This document shows, piece after piece, positions 1 to 7,537 of a DNA stretch of 14,347 bases (positions within the stretch are counted from its first letter, which is position 1; each line of letters starts with the position of its first letter). The notes beneath the pieces were generated by a model, which saw only the letters and a program-made list of their open reading frames with translations, was not told the origin of the DNA and did no database searches. Made by a program: the position numbers and the translations under genes. The DNA is from Chitinophagales bacterium (GTDB lineage: Bacteria; Bacteroidota; Bacteroidia; Chitinophagales; Saprospiraceae). The DNA lies in contig JAAFHO010000069.1 in the NCBI GenBank assembly GCA_013297575.1, positions 1 through 14,347 of the forward strand, read 5' to 3'.

Positions 1-27
1 AGTTACCATTTTTTTCCTATAACTGCA

Positions 28-35
28 CAAAGTTA
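28..35 (-). promoter_or_regulatory. Candidate -7 box pointing out of the left edge
   Basis: On the minus strand this reads TAACTTTG, an exact match to the Bacteroidota -7 consensus TAnnTTTG. It would drive transcription leftward, out of the window. A minus-strand ATG lies at positions 9-7, about 15 bases past the expected start site, so the edge may hold the start of another leftward gene; only three codons are visible. The box overlaps a 7-bp inverted repeat (GCACAAA at 25-31, TTTGTGC at 44-50), which could instead be a weak terminator for the lipoprotein gene, though no U-tract follows. No -33 TTTG is visible. This is a weak call. Confidence 0.22.
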
Positions 36-96
36 AAAGTTTATTTGTGCGGAATAATTAGATCATCTCACAGTGAGAGGCTCGCAAATAGTTCTT

Positions 97-909
97 TTAC
101 TTTAATTTAACCGCAGTAGCCACATCTGCTTTTTTCATCTTTTCGTCCTCGCTAAAAGGCTTTATTTTGATGGTCAAAGTATGTCCTCCGTCGGAAATTT
201 CGGAAAGATCATTGCTGGACTTTTTTACCGTACGATCTGGGAAGCGATAGACCTGTGTATAAGCCATTTCGGTGAAAAAGGACTTCATCATATCCATTTG
301 ACCCGATTCATCGCCTTCGCTAAGTGCTTTTTTGAGTTCTTCTCCAATATTAGCAGCACCCAAACGCTCGAAACTTTTTCCATTATATTTAAAGGTTTCT
401 TCGGCTTTGGCATCGTATTTTTCTTTGTTAATGATCTTGATCGCCTTATTAAGTGCTTCTACATTGACAAAATCAAAAGTATAACCAAATTTGAAAGCGG
501 CTGTGTCGTTGATTTCCACCACATTTGAAATACCAGAAACGCCTTTGAGTGATTTGGCTACGCCACCCGTGAGTTGCTCGCCCATCTTAGACATATCTGC
601 CGGATTCTCTTCTTCTGCTGGTGCAACATCTTCATCCGTTTTGATCGTAAGGTTTTCTTGCGTTTTAATATCTTCGGTATTGATATCCTTTTCATCGCCT
701 TCCTTAACAGGTGCATCGCCTTCTTTTGGTGGTGCCATATTTTTAAACATGTCCATCATACTTTTCATCTCGCTCATGTCCATTATCATGGAATAAGAGC
801 CGCCACCGTCTTTTTTAAAAACGACTTCCTCCAGTATATTTAAGCATCCTGTAAAAGTTAAAGCACTAGCCAAGAGTGCGAATAAATAGAATTTTTTTAA
901 GTTCTTCAT
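97..909 (-). CDS. Acidic, Met-rich lipoprotein of unknown function
   Basis: A predicted 270-residue lipoprotein. The N-terminus is lysine-rich, then hydrophobic, and ends in FTGC with the lipidation cysteine at residue 22. A Met-rich stretch (41-58) is followed by an acidic, low-complexity linker (about 60-104), then a folded-looking C-terminal half with aromatic-rich strands (FKFGYTFDF around 139-147). The segment just after the cysteine (LNILEEVVFKKDGGGSYSM) has the 'charged strand, Gly turn, strand' look of LppM/DUF3153-type and other Bacteroidota lipoproteins; that is a resemblance only. I chose the ATG at 909 over the one at 957. It places the signal peptide at the N-terminus, and a -7 box at 966-973 would leave almost no leader for the longer form. 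Likely anchored in a membrane facing the periplasm. It is monocistronic here and divergent from galE. Function unknown. Confidence 0.8.
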   Translation of the reverse strand: MKNLKKFYLFALLASALTFTGCLNILEEVVFKKDGGGSYSMIMDMSEMKSMMDMFKNMAPPKEGDAPVKEGDEKDINTEDIKTQENLTIKTDEDVAPAEEENPADMSKMGEQLTGGVAKSLKGVSGISNVVEINDTAAFKFGYTFDFVNVEALNKAIKIINKEKYDAKAEETFKYNGKSFERLGAANIGEELKKALSEGDESGQMDMMKSFFTEMAYTQVYRFPDRTVKKSSNDLSEISDGGHTLTIKIKPFSEDEKMKKADVATAVKLK

Positions 910-1228
910 CAAGAAATATTGTAATTGAAAATGAGTTGCCATTTTTATAAGCAACAATAACGTCGCAAATATAGGGACAATGTACTATTATTGATTTTTT
1001 TTGGACAAAATACCTTCTTAGGTCTAGGAACGAGTAAATAATAAAATAACAATCCGATATAAATAGTTTTAGAAAAGGGACTTTTTTAGAGGTGAAGATG
1101 TGGAAAAATGGAAATTATGCAGATAAAGAGCAATAAAGGATAGATACTTTATTTTTTAACCACTATCTTAGGTAGATTTACCAATAATTATCGGATATTT
1201 CGCCCTCAATTGATAATTTAGACGATCT
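910..1228. other. Divergent intergenic region between lipoprotein gene and galE
   Basis: This 319-base AT-rich region has no convincing ORF. It contains the leftward -7 box for the lipoprotein gene (966-973) and must contain the galE promoter, but I see no full TAnnTTTG match on the plus strand. The nearest is TAATTTAG just before galE, a poor match. No tRNA-like fold, strong hairpin or repeat was seen. Confidence 0.6.
966..973 (-). promoter_or_regulatory. Candidate -7 promoter box for the lipoprotein gene
   Basis: The minus strand reads TATATTTG, an exact match to the Bacteroidota TAnnTTTG box. Transcription would start near 962, giving a leader of about 50 bases before the ATG at 909. No TTTG is seen at the usual -33 distance, so the call rests on the -7 box and its position. 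Confidence 0.45.
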
Positions 1229-2236
1229 ATGAATATTTTAGTTACAGGCGGTGCCGGATTTATTGGTAGCCATACCGTTGTTGCTTTGCACGAAGCAGGA
1301 TTTAACCCTGTTATTATCGACGATTTTTCTAACTCTAACCCAATGGTATTGGAAAGGTTAGAAAAAATTACGGGCAAACGAATTACTTGTTATGACCAAA
1401 ATTGTTGCGATACTACCGCATTACAAGCTATTTTTGATACTGAAAAAATAGATGGAGTGATTCATTTTGCTGCTTTTAAAGCGGTAGGTGAATCCATGGC
1501 GTATCCATTAAAATATTATCGGAACAACTTGGATTCAATTTTGGCCTTATTGGAAACAATGATCCCTGCTGGCGTGCAACACCTTATTTTCTCCTCTTCT
1601 TGCACAGTATATGGCAACCCCGACCAATTGCCGGTAACAGAAGATACACCGATCAAGCCTGCCATGTCGGTATATGGCAATACCAAACGGATTGGTGAGG
1701 AAATTTTCAGGGATTTAGTTTCAACGGGTAACCCTTTGAAAGTCATTGCATTGCGTTATTTTAATCCTATTGGAGCGCATCCTACAGGGCTAATTGGTGA
1801 ATTGCCAACCGGTACCCCTAATAACCTTGTTCCATTTGTCACTCAAACGGCTGCTGGCATCCGTCCCGAACTCACCGTTTATGGTAATGATTACGATACG
1901 CCTGATGGCTCTTGCATCAGAGATTATATCCACGTAATGGACTTAGCAGAAGCGCATGTTGCGGCGATAAAACGTTTGTTTGATCTTCCATTGCCTACAC
2001 ATTTTGATGAGATCAATGTGGGTACAGGGCAAGGAAACAGCGTTTTAGAAATCATTAAAGCCTTTGAAAAAGTGACTGGTAAGCCTTTACCTTATACCAT
2101 TGGAAAACGCCGTATGGGTGATATTCCTTCTATCTATGCTGATGTCACAAAATCGACCCAAAAACTGGACTGGAAAGCAAAACGTACCTTAGAAGAATCT
2201 TTAGCAGATGCATGGCGGTGGCAGCAAGGACTTTAG
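1229..2236 (+). CDS. galE: UDP-glucose 4-epimerase GalE
   Basis: GalE interconverts UDP-glucose and UDP-galactose in the cytoplasm with a tightly bound NAD, supplying galactose units for surface polysaccharides and feeding the Leloir pathway. The 335-residue protein has full family length. The NAD-binding glycine motif TGGAGFIGS is at residues 6-14. The extended-SDR catalytic triad sits in FSSSCTVYG (Ser124) and SVYGNTK (Tyr149, Lys153), the same numbering as in E. coli GalE. LRYFNPIGAHPTG and the C-terminal IGKRRMGDIPSIYAD region are also typical and contact the UDP-sugar. The start ATG is followed at once by the first beta strand, so no longer start is needed. glpD begins 37 bases after the stop on the same strand, so co-transcription is likely. 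The functional link to glycerol metabolism is not obvious. Confidence 0.96.
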   Translation: MNILVTGGAGFIGSHTVVALHEAGFNPVIIDDFSNSNPMVLERLEKITGKRITCYDQNCCDTTALQAIFDTEKIDGVIHFAAFKAVGESMAYPLKYYRNNLDSILALLETMIPAGVQHLIFSSSCTVYGNPDQLPVTEDTPIKPAMSVYGNTKRIGEEIFRDLVSTGNPLKVIALRYFNPIGAHPTGLIGELPTGTPNNLVPFVTQTAAGIRPELTVYGNDYDTPDGSCIRDYIHVMDLAEAHVAAIKRLFDLPLPTHFDEINVGTGQGNSVLEIIKAFEKVTGKPLPYTIGKRRMGDIPSIYADVTKSTQKLDWKAKRTLEESLADAWRWQQGL

Positions 2237-2273
2237 AAAAGCGTTAGAAACAAGTAAAAACAAAACAACAAAC

Positions 2274-3902
2274 ATGATTCGTTCTAAACAATTAACCCGT
2301 TTATCGGAGGAAGAGTTTGATCTCTGTATTATAGGCGCAGGAGCATCGGGTGCAGGGTGTGCGCTGGATGCGGCCTTACGTGGGCTAAAAGTAGTGATGG
2401 TGGACAAATCAGATTTTGCAGCCGGTACGTCCTCCCGCAGTACAAAATTGATACACGGCGGTGTGCGTTATCTGGAGCAAGCATTCAAAAATTTTGATTT
2501 TGCCCAACTCAAACAAGTACGCCACGGTTTGGAAGAACGCCACAGTGTATTGTCCAATGCGCCCCATTTGTCGCGGCCATTGGCCTTGGTAACACCCGTC
2601 TTTAGTTGGATCGAAGGGTTATATTTTACTATTGGTCTCAAGATATATGCTTGGTTTGCATCCAGTAAAGATACGTTGCCGAAAAGCGAATGGTTGAGCA
2701 AAAAAACGGTGCTACAACGTATTCCGGGCATTAGCCGTAAAATGCACAGTGCTGTCCTTTATTATGATGGCCAATTGGACGATGCTCGTTATGCGCTCGC
2801 GCTGGCGCAAAGTGCAAATAAGGCTGGTGCATTGGTTATCAATCATTTAGGTGTTATCTCTTTCTCCGTTGATGGGGATGAAAAACTGACTAGAGCCTAC
2901 TTAAAAGACGAATTGGATAGTGCTTTACACGTCATTAAGGCGAAAGTATTTCTTAATTGCACAGGGCCTTATGCCGATCATATCCGTTTGGCTGCCAATA
3001 AGAGTTTGACCAAACGCATCCGTCCATCTAAAGGAGTACATGCCATTTTACCATTGCAGGTACTCGGTGGTAAAGACGCGCTTTTGATCCCTAAAACACC
3101 CGATGGACGCGTGGTTTTTGCTATTCCTTTTGGTGATAAATTACTATTGGGTACTACAGATGAAGATTATCATGGCGGGGATAAAGAACCCATTTTAGAA
3201 CGCTCAGAAGTGGATTATTTATTGGAGACATTGCGCCCGTATATAGACAAGGATGTAAGTCCCGATATGGTTTTGGCTGGTTTTGGGGGTTTGAGGCCGT
3301 TGATTATTTCAGATGGAAAATCAACCAAAGGGCTTGTCCGTGACCATGAAGTAGAATTTGACCCCACTTCAAATTTATTTAGTCTCTTAGGGGGTAAATG
3401 GACCACTTATCGGCTTATGGCCAAAGATGCCATAGACGATATTTGCCAATACTTAGGCGTTACTAAGTCCTGTACTACTGAGCAACATGTACTCGTTGGC
3501 GGAGAAGGATTTGTAAAGGATGATTGGCGAAATATACAAGCAAAAACAGGTTTGGATCAAGATATTTGTGAGCATTTGAACCTGAATTATGGTACAAATT
3601 GGCCTTTTGTTGTCGAAATTATTGAAATGCACCCGGCATTGGGCGCGCGTATTTCAGCGACTTATCCTTTCATTGAAGCAGAGGTGGTTTATACGGCTCG
3701 ATACGAAATGGTTTGCACGATCCGCGATTTCTTTGCGCACAGGATTCGCCTCGAAATTATGGACTGGGATGCTACAATGACTGCCACCGAAAGAGTAGGT
3801 CAATTATTGGGGGACGAATTAGGCTGGACTGCTGAAAAAAAATCTGAACATATCGCCCAATACAAAGCACTAATCACTCATTTTAAAGAAAAAATTCGAT
3901 AA
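2274..3902 (+). CDS. glpD: Aerobic glycerol-3-phosphate dehydrogenase GlpD
   Basis: GlpD oxidises sn-glycerol-3-phosphate to dihydroxyacetone phosphate with FAD and passes electrons to the quinone pool at the inner face of the cytoplasmic membrane. The 542-residue product begins MIRSKQLTRLSEEEFDLCII. The FAD dinucleotide-binding motif GAGASGAG is at 21-28, the second conserved block GTSSRSTKLIHGGVRYLE at 51-68, and a late block SLLGGKWTTYRL is near residue 373. A C-terminal helical DAO_C-type domain follows. I chose the ATG at 2274 rather than the upstream in-frame ATG at 2208, which lies inside galE and would add 22 unconserved residues before the FAD domain. glpF follows after 56 bases. The galE-glpD-glpF order suggests one transcript. 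glpK is absent from the window. Confidence 0.95.
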   Translation: MIRSKQLTRLSEEEFDLCIIGAGASGAGCALDAALRGLKVVMVDKSDFAAGTSSRSTKLIHGGVRYLEQAFKNFDFAQLKQVRHGLEERHSVLSNAPHLSRPLALVTPVFSWIEGLYFTIGLKIYAWFASSKDTLPKSEWLSKKTVLQRIPGISRKMHSAVLYYDGQLDDARYALALAQSANKAGALVINHLGVISFSVDGDEKLTRAYLKDELDSALHVIKAKVFLNCTGPYADHIRLAANKSLTKRIRPSKGVHAILPLQVLGGKDALLIPKTPDGRVVFAIPFGDKLLLGTTDEDYHGGDKEPILERSEVDYLLETLRPYIDKDVSPDMVLAGFGGLRPLIISDGKSTKGLVRDHEVEFDPTSNLFSLLGGKWTTYRLMAKDAIDDICQYLGVTKSCTTEQHVLVGGEGFVKDDWRNIQAKTGLDQDICEHLNLNYGTNWPFVVEIIEMHPALGARISATYPFIEAEVVYTARYEMVCTIRDFFAHRIRLEIMDWDATMTATERVGQLLGDELGWTAEKKSEHIAQYKALITHFKEKIR

Positions 3903-3958
3903 AAAATTACATAGTTCTATCACAATTCGTTAACCACTTTATCACTATTTACTAAATT

Positions 3959-4672
3959 ATGAATGGATTTACCGCAGAATTTATTGGAACAGCCTTGCTT
4001 ATCCTATTGGGCAATGGTGTTGTCGCTGGCGTACTACTGCGCGGCTCAAAAAGCGAAAATGCGGGCTGGCTTGTCATTTCTATTGCTTGGGCATTGGCCG
4101 TTACTATGGGTGTATTTGTAGCGAGTGCGGCAAGCGGTGCCCACCTAAATCCCGCAGTTACGATCGCTTTGGCCGTTACGGGTAAGTTTGATTGGGCCAA
4201 TGTAGCACCTTATATCATAGCTCAAATGCTCGGTGCAATTCTTGGATCGGTGTTGGTTTGGTTACAGTATTTACCACATTGGGAACGTACCGAAGACCAA
4301 GGTGCAAAACTGGCGGTATTTGCCACAGCACCAGCGATTCGGCATACAACAAGCAACTTAATCAGTGAATTTATCGGCACATTTGTGCTATTATTTGGTC
4401 TTTCTGCTTTAGGTGCCAACAAATTTGCCGAGGGCTTAAATCCTATGGCGGTTGGGGCACTAATCTTGGCTATTGGTCTTTCTTTGGGCGGATCTACGGG
4501 TTATGCTATTAATCCTGCTCGTGATTTAGGTCCGCGCATCGCGCACGCGATCTTGCCCATTGCTGGCAAAGGCGGTTCTGATTGGGGCTATGCCTGGATC
4601 CCTGTCGTTGCACCTATTTTGGGTGGTATTGCTGGTGCGGTAACCTATGGCGCGTTATTTCCTGCGTTATAA
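3959..4672 (+). CDS. glpF: Glycerol uptake facilitator (aquaglyceroporin, MIP family)
   Basis: An inner-membrane channel for passive glycerol entry. The 237-residue protein has the MIP architecture of six membrane helices and two half-helices carrying the NPA motifs: HLNPAVTIAL (NPA at 64-66) and GYAINPARDLGPR (NPA at 185-187). Asp189 directly after NPAR is the hallmark of glycerol-permeable members rather than strict water channels. By alignment to E. coli GlpF, the selectivity filter would be Trp44, Tyr182 and Arg188, with Tyr replacing Phe200 of E. coli. The location right after glpD supports a glycerol role. An inverted-repeat hairpin follows its stop codon. Confidence 0.94.
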   Translation: MNGFTAEFIGTALLILLGNGVVAGVLLRGSKSENAGWLVISIAWALAVTMGVFVASAASGAHLNPAVTIALAVTGKFDWANVAPYIIAQMLGAILGSVLVWLQYLPHWERTEDQGAKLAVFATAPAIRHTTSNLISEFIGTFVLLFGLSALGANKFAEGLNPMAVGALILAIGLSLGGSTGYAINPARDLGPRIAHAILPIAGKGGSDWGYAWIPVVAPILGGIAGAVTYGALFPAL

Positions 4673-4677
4673 ATTTG

Positions 4678-4718
4678 TTTTTCGATTGCCTCTCTATGCT
4701 CGTGAGGCAATCGAAAAA
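4678..4718. terminator. Hairpin between convergent genes glpF and XRE regulator
   Basis: A perfect 15-bp inverted repeat, TTTTTCGATTGCCTC (4678-4692) and its complement (4704-4718), around an 11-base loop. It nearly fills the 54-base gap between the converging stop codons of glpF and the regulator gene, so a shared bidirectional terminator is the natural reading. The T-run is in the 5' arm and the A-run in the 3' arm on both strands, so neither transcript would have the usual U-tract after the stem. It may act as an RNA end-stabiliser or use another termination mode. Confidence 0.6.
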
Positions 4719-4726
4719 ATAATTAC

Positions 4727-6199
4727 CTACCCAACCAATTTTTTCAATGCGTCCAATGTTTTTTTCCGTTCTTCCCTTCGTATAATGGCTACTGGCGGCG
4801 CGCTTCGTTCTTTGCAATCCATGATGGCACAACGTTCGCACGTCACATTTACCTTAGTCCTTGGAATAGCGGGATCGTCTATAAATGAGATACTTTTGCG
4901 TGCGTTATTGTCGATCAAAATACCAAGCATTACGCTCACATTTGTATCTTCTGTTGGGAATCCCGACTGAGCTAATGCCACGCAAAGGTATTCCTCGTTA
5001 GAATCGGCAAAAGTGGCACGTTGAATACCTGCTACGATTTTTTGCTCACCGGAATGCTGCAAAGAAAGGTCGTTGAGTAAGGCAATAGAAAGCCACCGGC
5101 GGCAATAATGCTCGGCCAGCCCCGAGGAGTGGGGTTGGTGGCGGCGGTTCAAATGCAATTCCTTGTCAATTTCAAACTTATTGGCATTAACTCGGTGTAT
5201 TGTTCTGAAAAAGAATATTTTACGTATATCAAATCCAGAAGAAATAATATTGAAACGTTGAAATAAAACGGCTGGACTCACATCAAAACGCTGCAAAAGG
5301 GATAAAAAGAACGTATCATCCCACGTCTTTTGAGCAAAAAACTGGTTCAATTTTTCTTTAAACACATCTTGATTGACCAAAATAGCTACGGCAAAGTAGC
5401 CTGCCTTGTAATTATTGAGGGTTTCCTCAAAACTCGTCACACGAATCATCGAACTCGCCAAAGGTCGCTCTTTGAGGGCGAGTGCGTTAAAGCCCAATTC
5501 CTTGGCCAATTGAAATGTACGTTGTTGCTCTGTCAGTTTTGGATTGAGCAATAACATTTTTTTTCGAGGCACAAAAACAGACCGCATACCCAACAAATCA
5601 GGGTACTTGGCTAGTCCTTGCTCCTCAATGGTATAGCCGTATATGGTGGTGAGTACATGCTTTATTTCAGGGTAAGTAACGGGGGCTTTTGTATTTATTT
5701 GGTGCCGCTCCACAAACGCAGCCGCTGTTGCTTCGATATCCTCGAAGTAGTTCATGTGGAGTTCCTGATAGGCGCGTAAGGCTGCAAAGAAGAAGTTTTC
5801 GTCGCGGAGCGAATAGTTTCGCGCAATTTCCAGCAGTGCAGAGATAAATGCATTGACCCGATCGGGTGCTTTAGCAATAATTTCTACGACTTGCTGTAAT
5901 TCGATACCAAAAAGTTCGAGTGGAAGTTCGTTCAAAAAATTACTTTGCAGCAAGTCGCCCAATGGACCATATTGTTTGGTCAATACCGGCGATACCAAAG
6001 TTTCCCGACTTACGCCTAAGGCATCAGCTAGTTTGGTTTGGTTTTCAGCCAATGGATATTTTTTACCTTTTTCAATTTCGTTGAGGTACGAAATTGAAAT
6101 ACCGCACTGACGGCTTAATTCATCAAAATTCCAGCCTTTTTCTTGTCGAAATTGCCTAACTTTTAATCCAAATATGATACGCTGCTGAACGGTGGCCAT
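4727..6199 (-). CDS. HTH-XRE regulator with IrrE-like and DUF2083-like domains (ScfR/RamB type)
   Basis: A 490-residue cytoplasmic transcription regulator. An N-terminal Cro/C1 helix-turn-helix is at about 7-65 (LSRQCGISISYLNEIEKGKK around 28-47). A helical linker follows, then an ImmA/IrrE-like peptidase fold (about 175-260), and a C-terminal region ending in the cysteine cluster CERCAIMDC (Cys454, 457, 462). This layout matches the short-chain fatty acyl regulator family that includes actinobacterial RamB, which controls propionate/acetate metabolism; the family call is firm, the ligand here is unknown. The HExxH zinc site of IrrE-type proteases is degenerate: the matching segment reads QLAKELGF (230-237), so protease activity is unlikely and a sensor role more likely. 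Its ATG overlaps the stop of the upstream PorP/SprF gene by one base (TAATG), implying translational coupling. Confidence 0.85.
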   Translation of the reverse strand: MATVQQRIIFGLKVRQFRQEKGWNFDELSRQCGISISYLNEIEKGKKYPLAENQTKLADALGVSRETLVSPVLTKQYGPLGDLLQSNFLNELPLELFGIELQQVVEIIAKAPDRVNAFISALLEIARNYSLRDENFFFAALRAYQELHMNYFEDIEATAAAFVERHQINTKAPVTYPEIKHVLTTIYGYTIEEQGLAKYPDLLGMRSVFVPRKKMLLLNPKLTEQQRTFQLAKELGFNALALKERPLASSMIRVTSFEETLNNYKAGYFAVAILVNQDVFKEKLNQFFAQKTWDDTFFLSLLQRFDVSPAVLFQRFNIISSGFDIRKIFFFRTIHRVNANKFEIDKELHLNRRHQPHSSGLAEHYCRRWLSIALLNDLSLQHSGEQKIVAGIQRATFADSNEEYLCVALAQSGFPTEDTNVSVMLGILIDNNARKSISFIDDPAIPRTKVNVTCERCAIMDCKERSAPPVAIIRREERKKTLDALKKLVG

Positions 6200-7251
6200 T
6201 AAAACTTTGGACAGGTTACTTTAGAGCGACGATGCTCAGGATGTACATAAGTGAGCGACACTTCAAATGCGCCACGGGCATTGTTGGCGCGCTTCAACGA
6301 AGACACGGTAAGGTCGTAACTCAAACCAACCATAAATCGGTTCATTTCGAGCATGGTAACGATGGTGACTGCATCTGCTTGTATCCCTTTGTTGAGGCGA
6401 TTACCGATACGGGTAAATGCGCCAGCCCGCAAGGCTAATTCGTTGAGGTCGTTATTGGAATATCGGACATTAAAGCCCAAATCTGTTTCAAACGATGGTC
6501 CTTGTTTCATTACTTGCACTGCTGGTAAAATGCTAAGCACTTCACTTACCGGCAATTGTCCACCTATTTGGCCTGACCAACGGCGGTAAAGTACCGAATT
6601 ATTGGTTTGCATAAAAGTAATTTTAGGCTCGGTCAAGTGGTGTGCTGAACCACCCAAGTAAAAGAAACCGCCGTTATCGAAAATCATATACCACAACAAT
6701 CCGGCATTAAAATCAGGGTACAATGGCGTATTCCCGGCACCAAATGTTTCGCCATTACCAGCGCCCAAATCGGGTTGCTCTGTATTGGCATCGTATTGAC
6801 GGCTAAACCAAAGACGGCTCCAGTCAATTGAATTTTGGCCAAAACCTACTTGCGCACCCGCTGAAAGATAATGCTCCGTGCGGTTGCGACCACCCGACAA
6901 TTGTTTCAAAAAAGAAAAAGCCAAATGGGCTTTATTTTGCTGGTAACGCGCCGTACCCACATCATCGTGGAGTGCACCTATACCAAATGCTACATAATCA
7001 TCTGAGGCCAAAGCGCGGCGGTACTCGCCCGAAACGGCATAAGTGCGGAAAGGAACTGAAGTCAGTACGCTATTCCATTGGTCGCGGTAATTTACTGTCG
7101 TCCTGCATTGGCCATTAAAAATACCCGTCAATGCAGGATTAAGGGTATAAGGAGATGCGTAAAATTGTGAAAATCGTGGATCTTGAGCATTTAACTGGAG
7201 CGTAAATGTCAGTAGGCTTATTATTAAAATCGGTTGGTACAGTTTTTTCAT
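6199..7251 (-). CDS. PorP/SprF-family type IX secretion-associated membrane protein
   Basis: A 350-residue outer-membrane beta-barrel protein of the PorP/SprF family. Family members occur only in Bacteroidota and usually help secrete or anchor a partner type IX substrate, as SprF does for the adhesin SprB. After a signal peptide (MKKLYQPILIISLLTFTLQLNA, in two parts: basic 1-5 and hydrophobic 6-20, cleavage near NAQ-D at 23/24) comes the family signature DPRFSQFYASPYTLNPALTG (24-43). The rest alternates short hydrophobic strands and Gly/Asn turns as expected for a barrel. I chose the ATG at 7251, not the one 12 codons upstream, because it puts the signal peptide at the N-terminus. No large adhesin or type IX C-terminal-domain substrate lies beside it, which is unusual. 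The next gene on the same transcript is the XRE regulator. Confidence 0.88.
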   Translation of the reverse strand: MKKLYQPILIISLLTFTLQLNAQDPRFSQFYASPYTLNPALTGIFNGQCRTTVNYRDQWNSVLTSVPFRTYAVSGEYRRALASDDYVAFGIGALHDDVGTARYQQNKAHLAFSFLKQLSGGRNRTEHYLSAGAQVGFGQNSIDWSRLWFSRQYDANTEQPDLGAGNGETFGAGNTPLYPDFNAGLLWYMIFDNGGFFYLGGSAHHLTEPKITFMQTNNSVLYRRWSGQIGGQLPVSEVLSILPAVQVMKQGPSFETDLGFNVRYSNNDLNELALRAGAFTRIGNRLNKGIQADAVTIVTMLEMNRFMVGLSYDLTVSSLKRANNARGAFEVSLTYVHPEHRRSKVTCPKF

Positions 7252-7284
7252 TGGATTGAAAGATAAAAAGGTGAAATATGGTGG

Positions 7285-7292
7285 CAAATATA
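7285..7292 (-). promoter_or_regulatory. Candidate -7 promoter box for the PorP/SprF-regulator pair
   Basis: The minus strand reads TATATTTG, an exact TAnnTTTG match, with a predicted start near 7281 and a leader of about 30 bases before the ATG at 7251. No clear -33 TTTG is seen. The sequence is identical to the box before the lipoprotein gene. Confidence 0.42.
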
Positions 7293-7351
7293 AAGTGAAA
7301 TATTGAATTTAAAATAAAAATTGCAGACTTATTGACGAACATCACACAAAA

Positions 7352-7359
7352 TAAATTTG
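7352..7359 (+). promoter_or_regulatory. Candidate promoter for the cox3-like gene
   Basis: TAAATTTG matches the Bacteroidota -7 box and has TTG at 7332-7334, 17 bases upstream, close to the usual -33 spacing. It would give a long leader of about 175 bases before the ATG at 7538. The leader shows no strong hairpin or known riboswitch by eye. A nearer promoter cannot be excluded. Confidence 0.35.
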
Positions 7360-7537
7360 TCTTTACCTGTTCGTAAACAATCCTTCCATATACGCGGTTT
7401 AGTATCCAATTGTCAAAATATATACGGAGCGTCGTTAGGTTTTGTGCGCAGATTTATTGGACGCTATGCGATTTTCATGCACAAAACCTACAGAGCCGAA
7501 ATATAACTATCCATCCAGTAAAATTATACCACGAGTA

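Noticed and set aside
66..78. 13-base odd palindrome TCTCACAGTGAGA after the lipoprotein gene
   Set aside because: The one-base spacer cannot form a real hairpin loop and no U-tract follows, so I do not call it a terminator. It could be an operator, but nothing else supports that.
7442..7537. N-terminal extension of the subunit III gene
   Set aside because: The in-frame ATG at 7442 adds polar residues unlike the family, and the typical HPNN entry to helix 1 follows the ATG at 7538.
7360..7537. Possible riboswitch or leader RNA before the subunit III gene
   Set aside because: The candidate leader is long, but I could not identify a conserved riboswitch core or a strong stem by eye.
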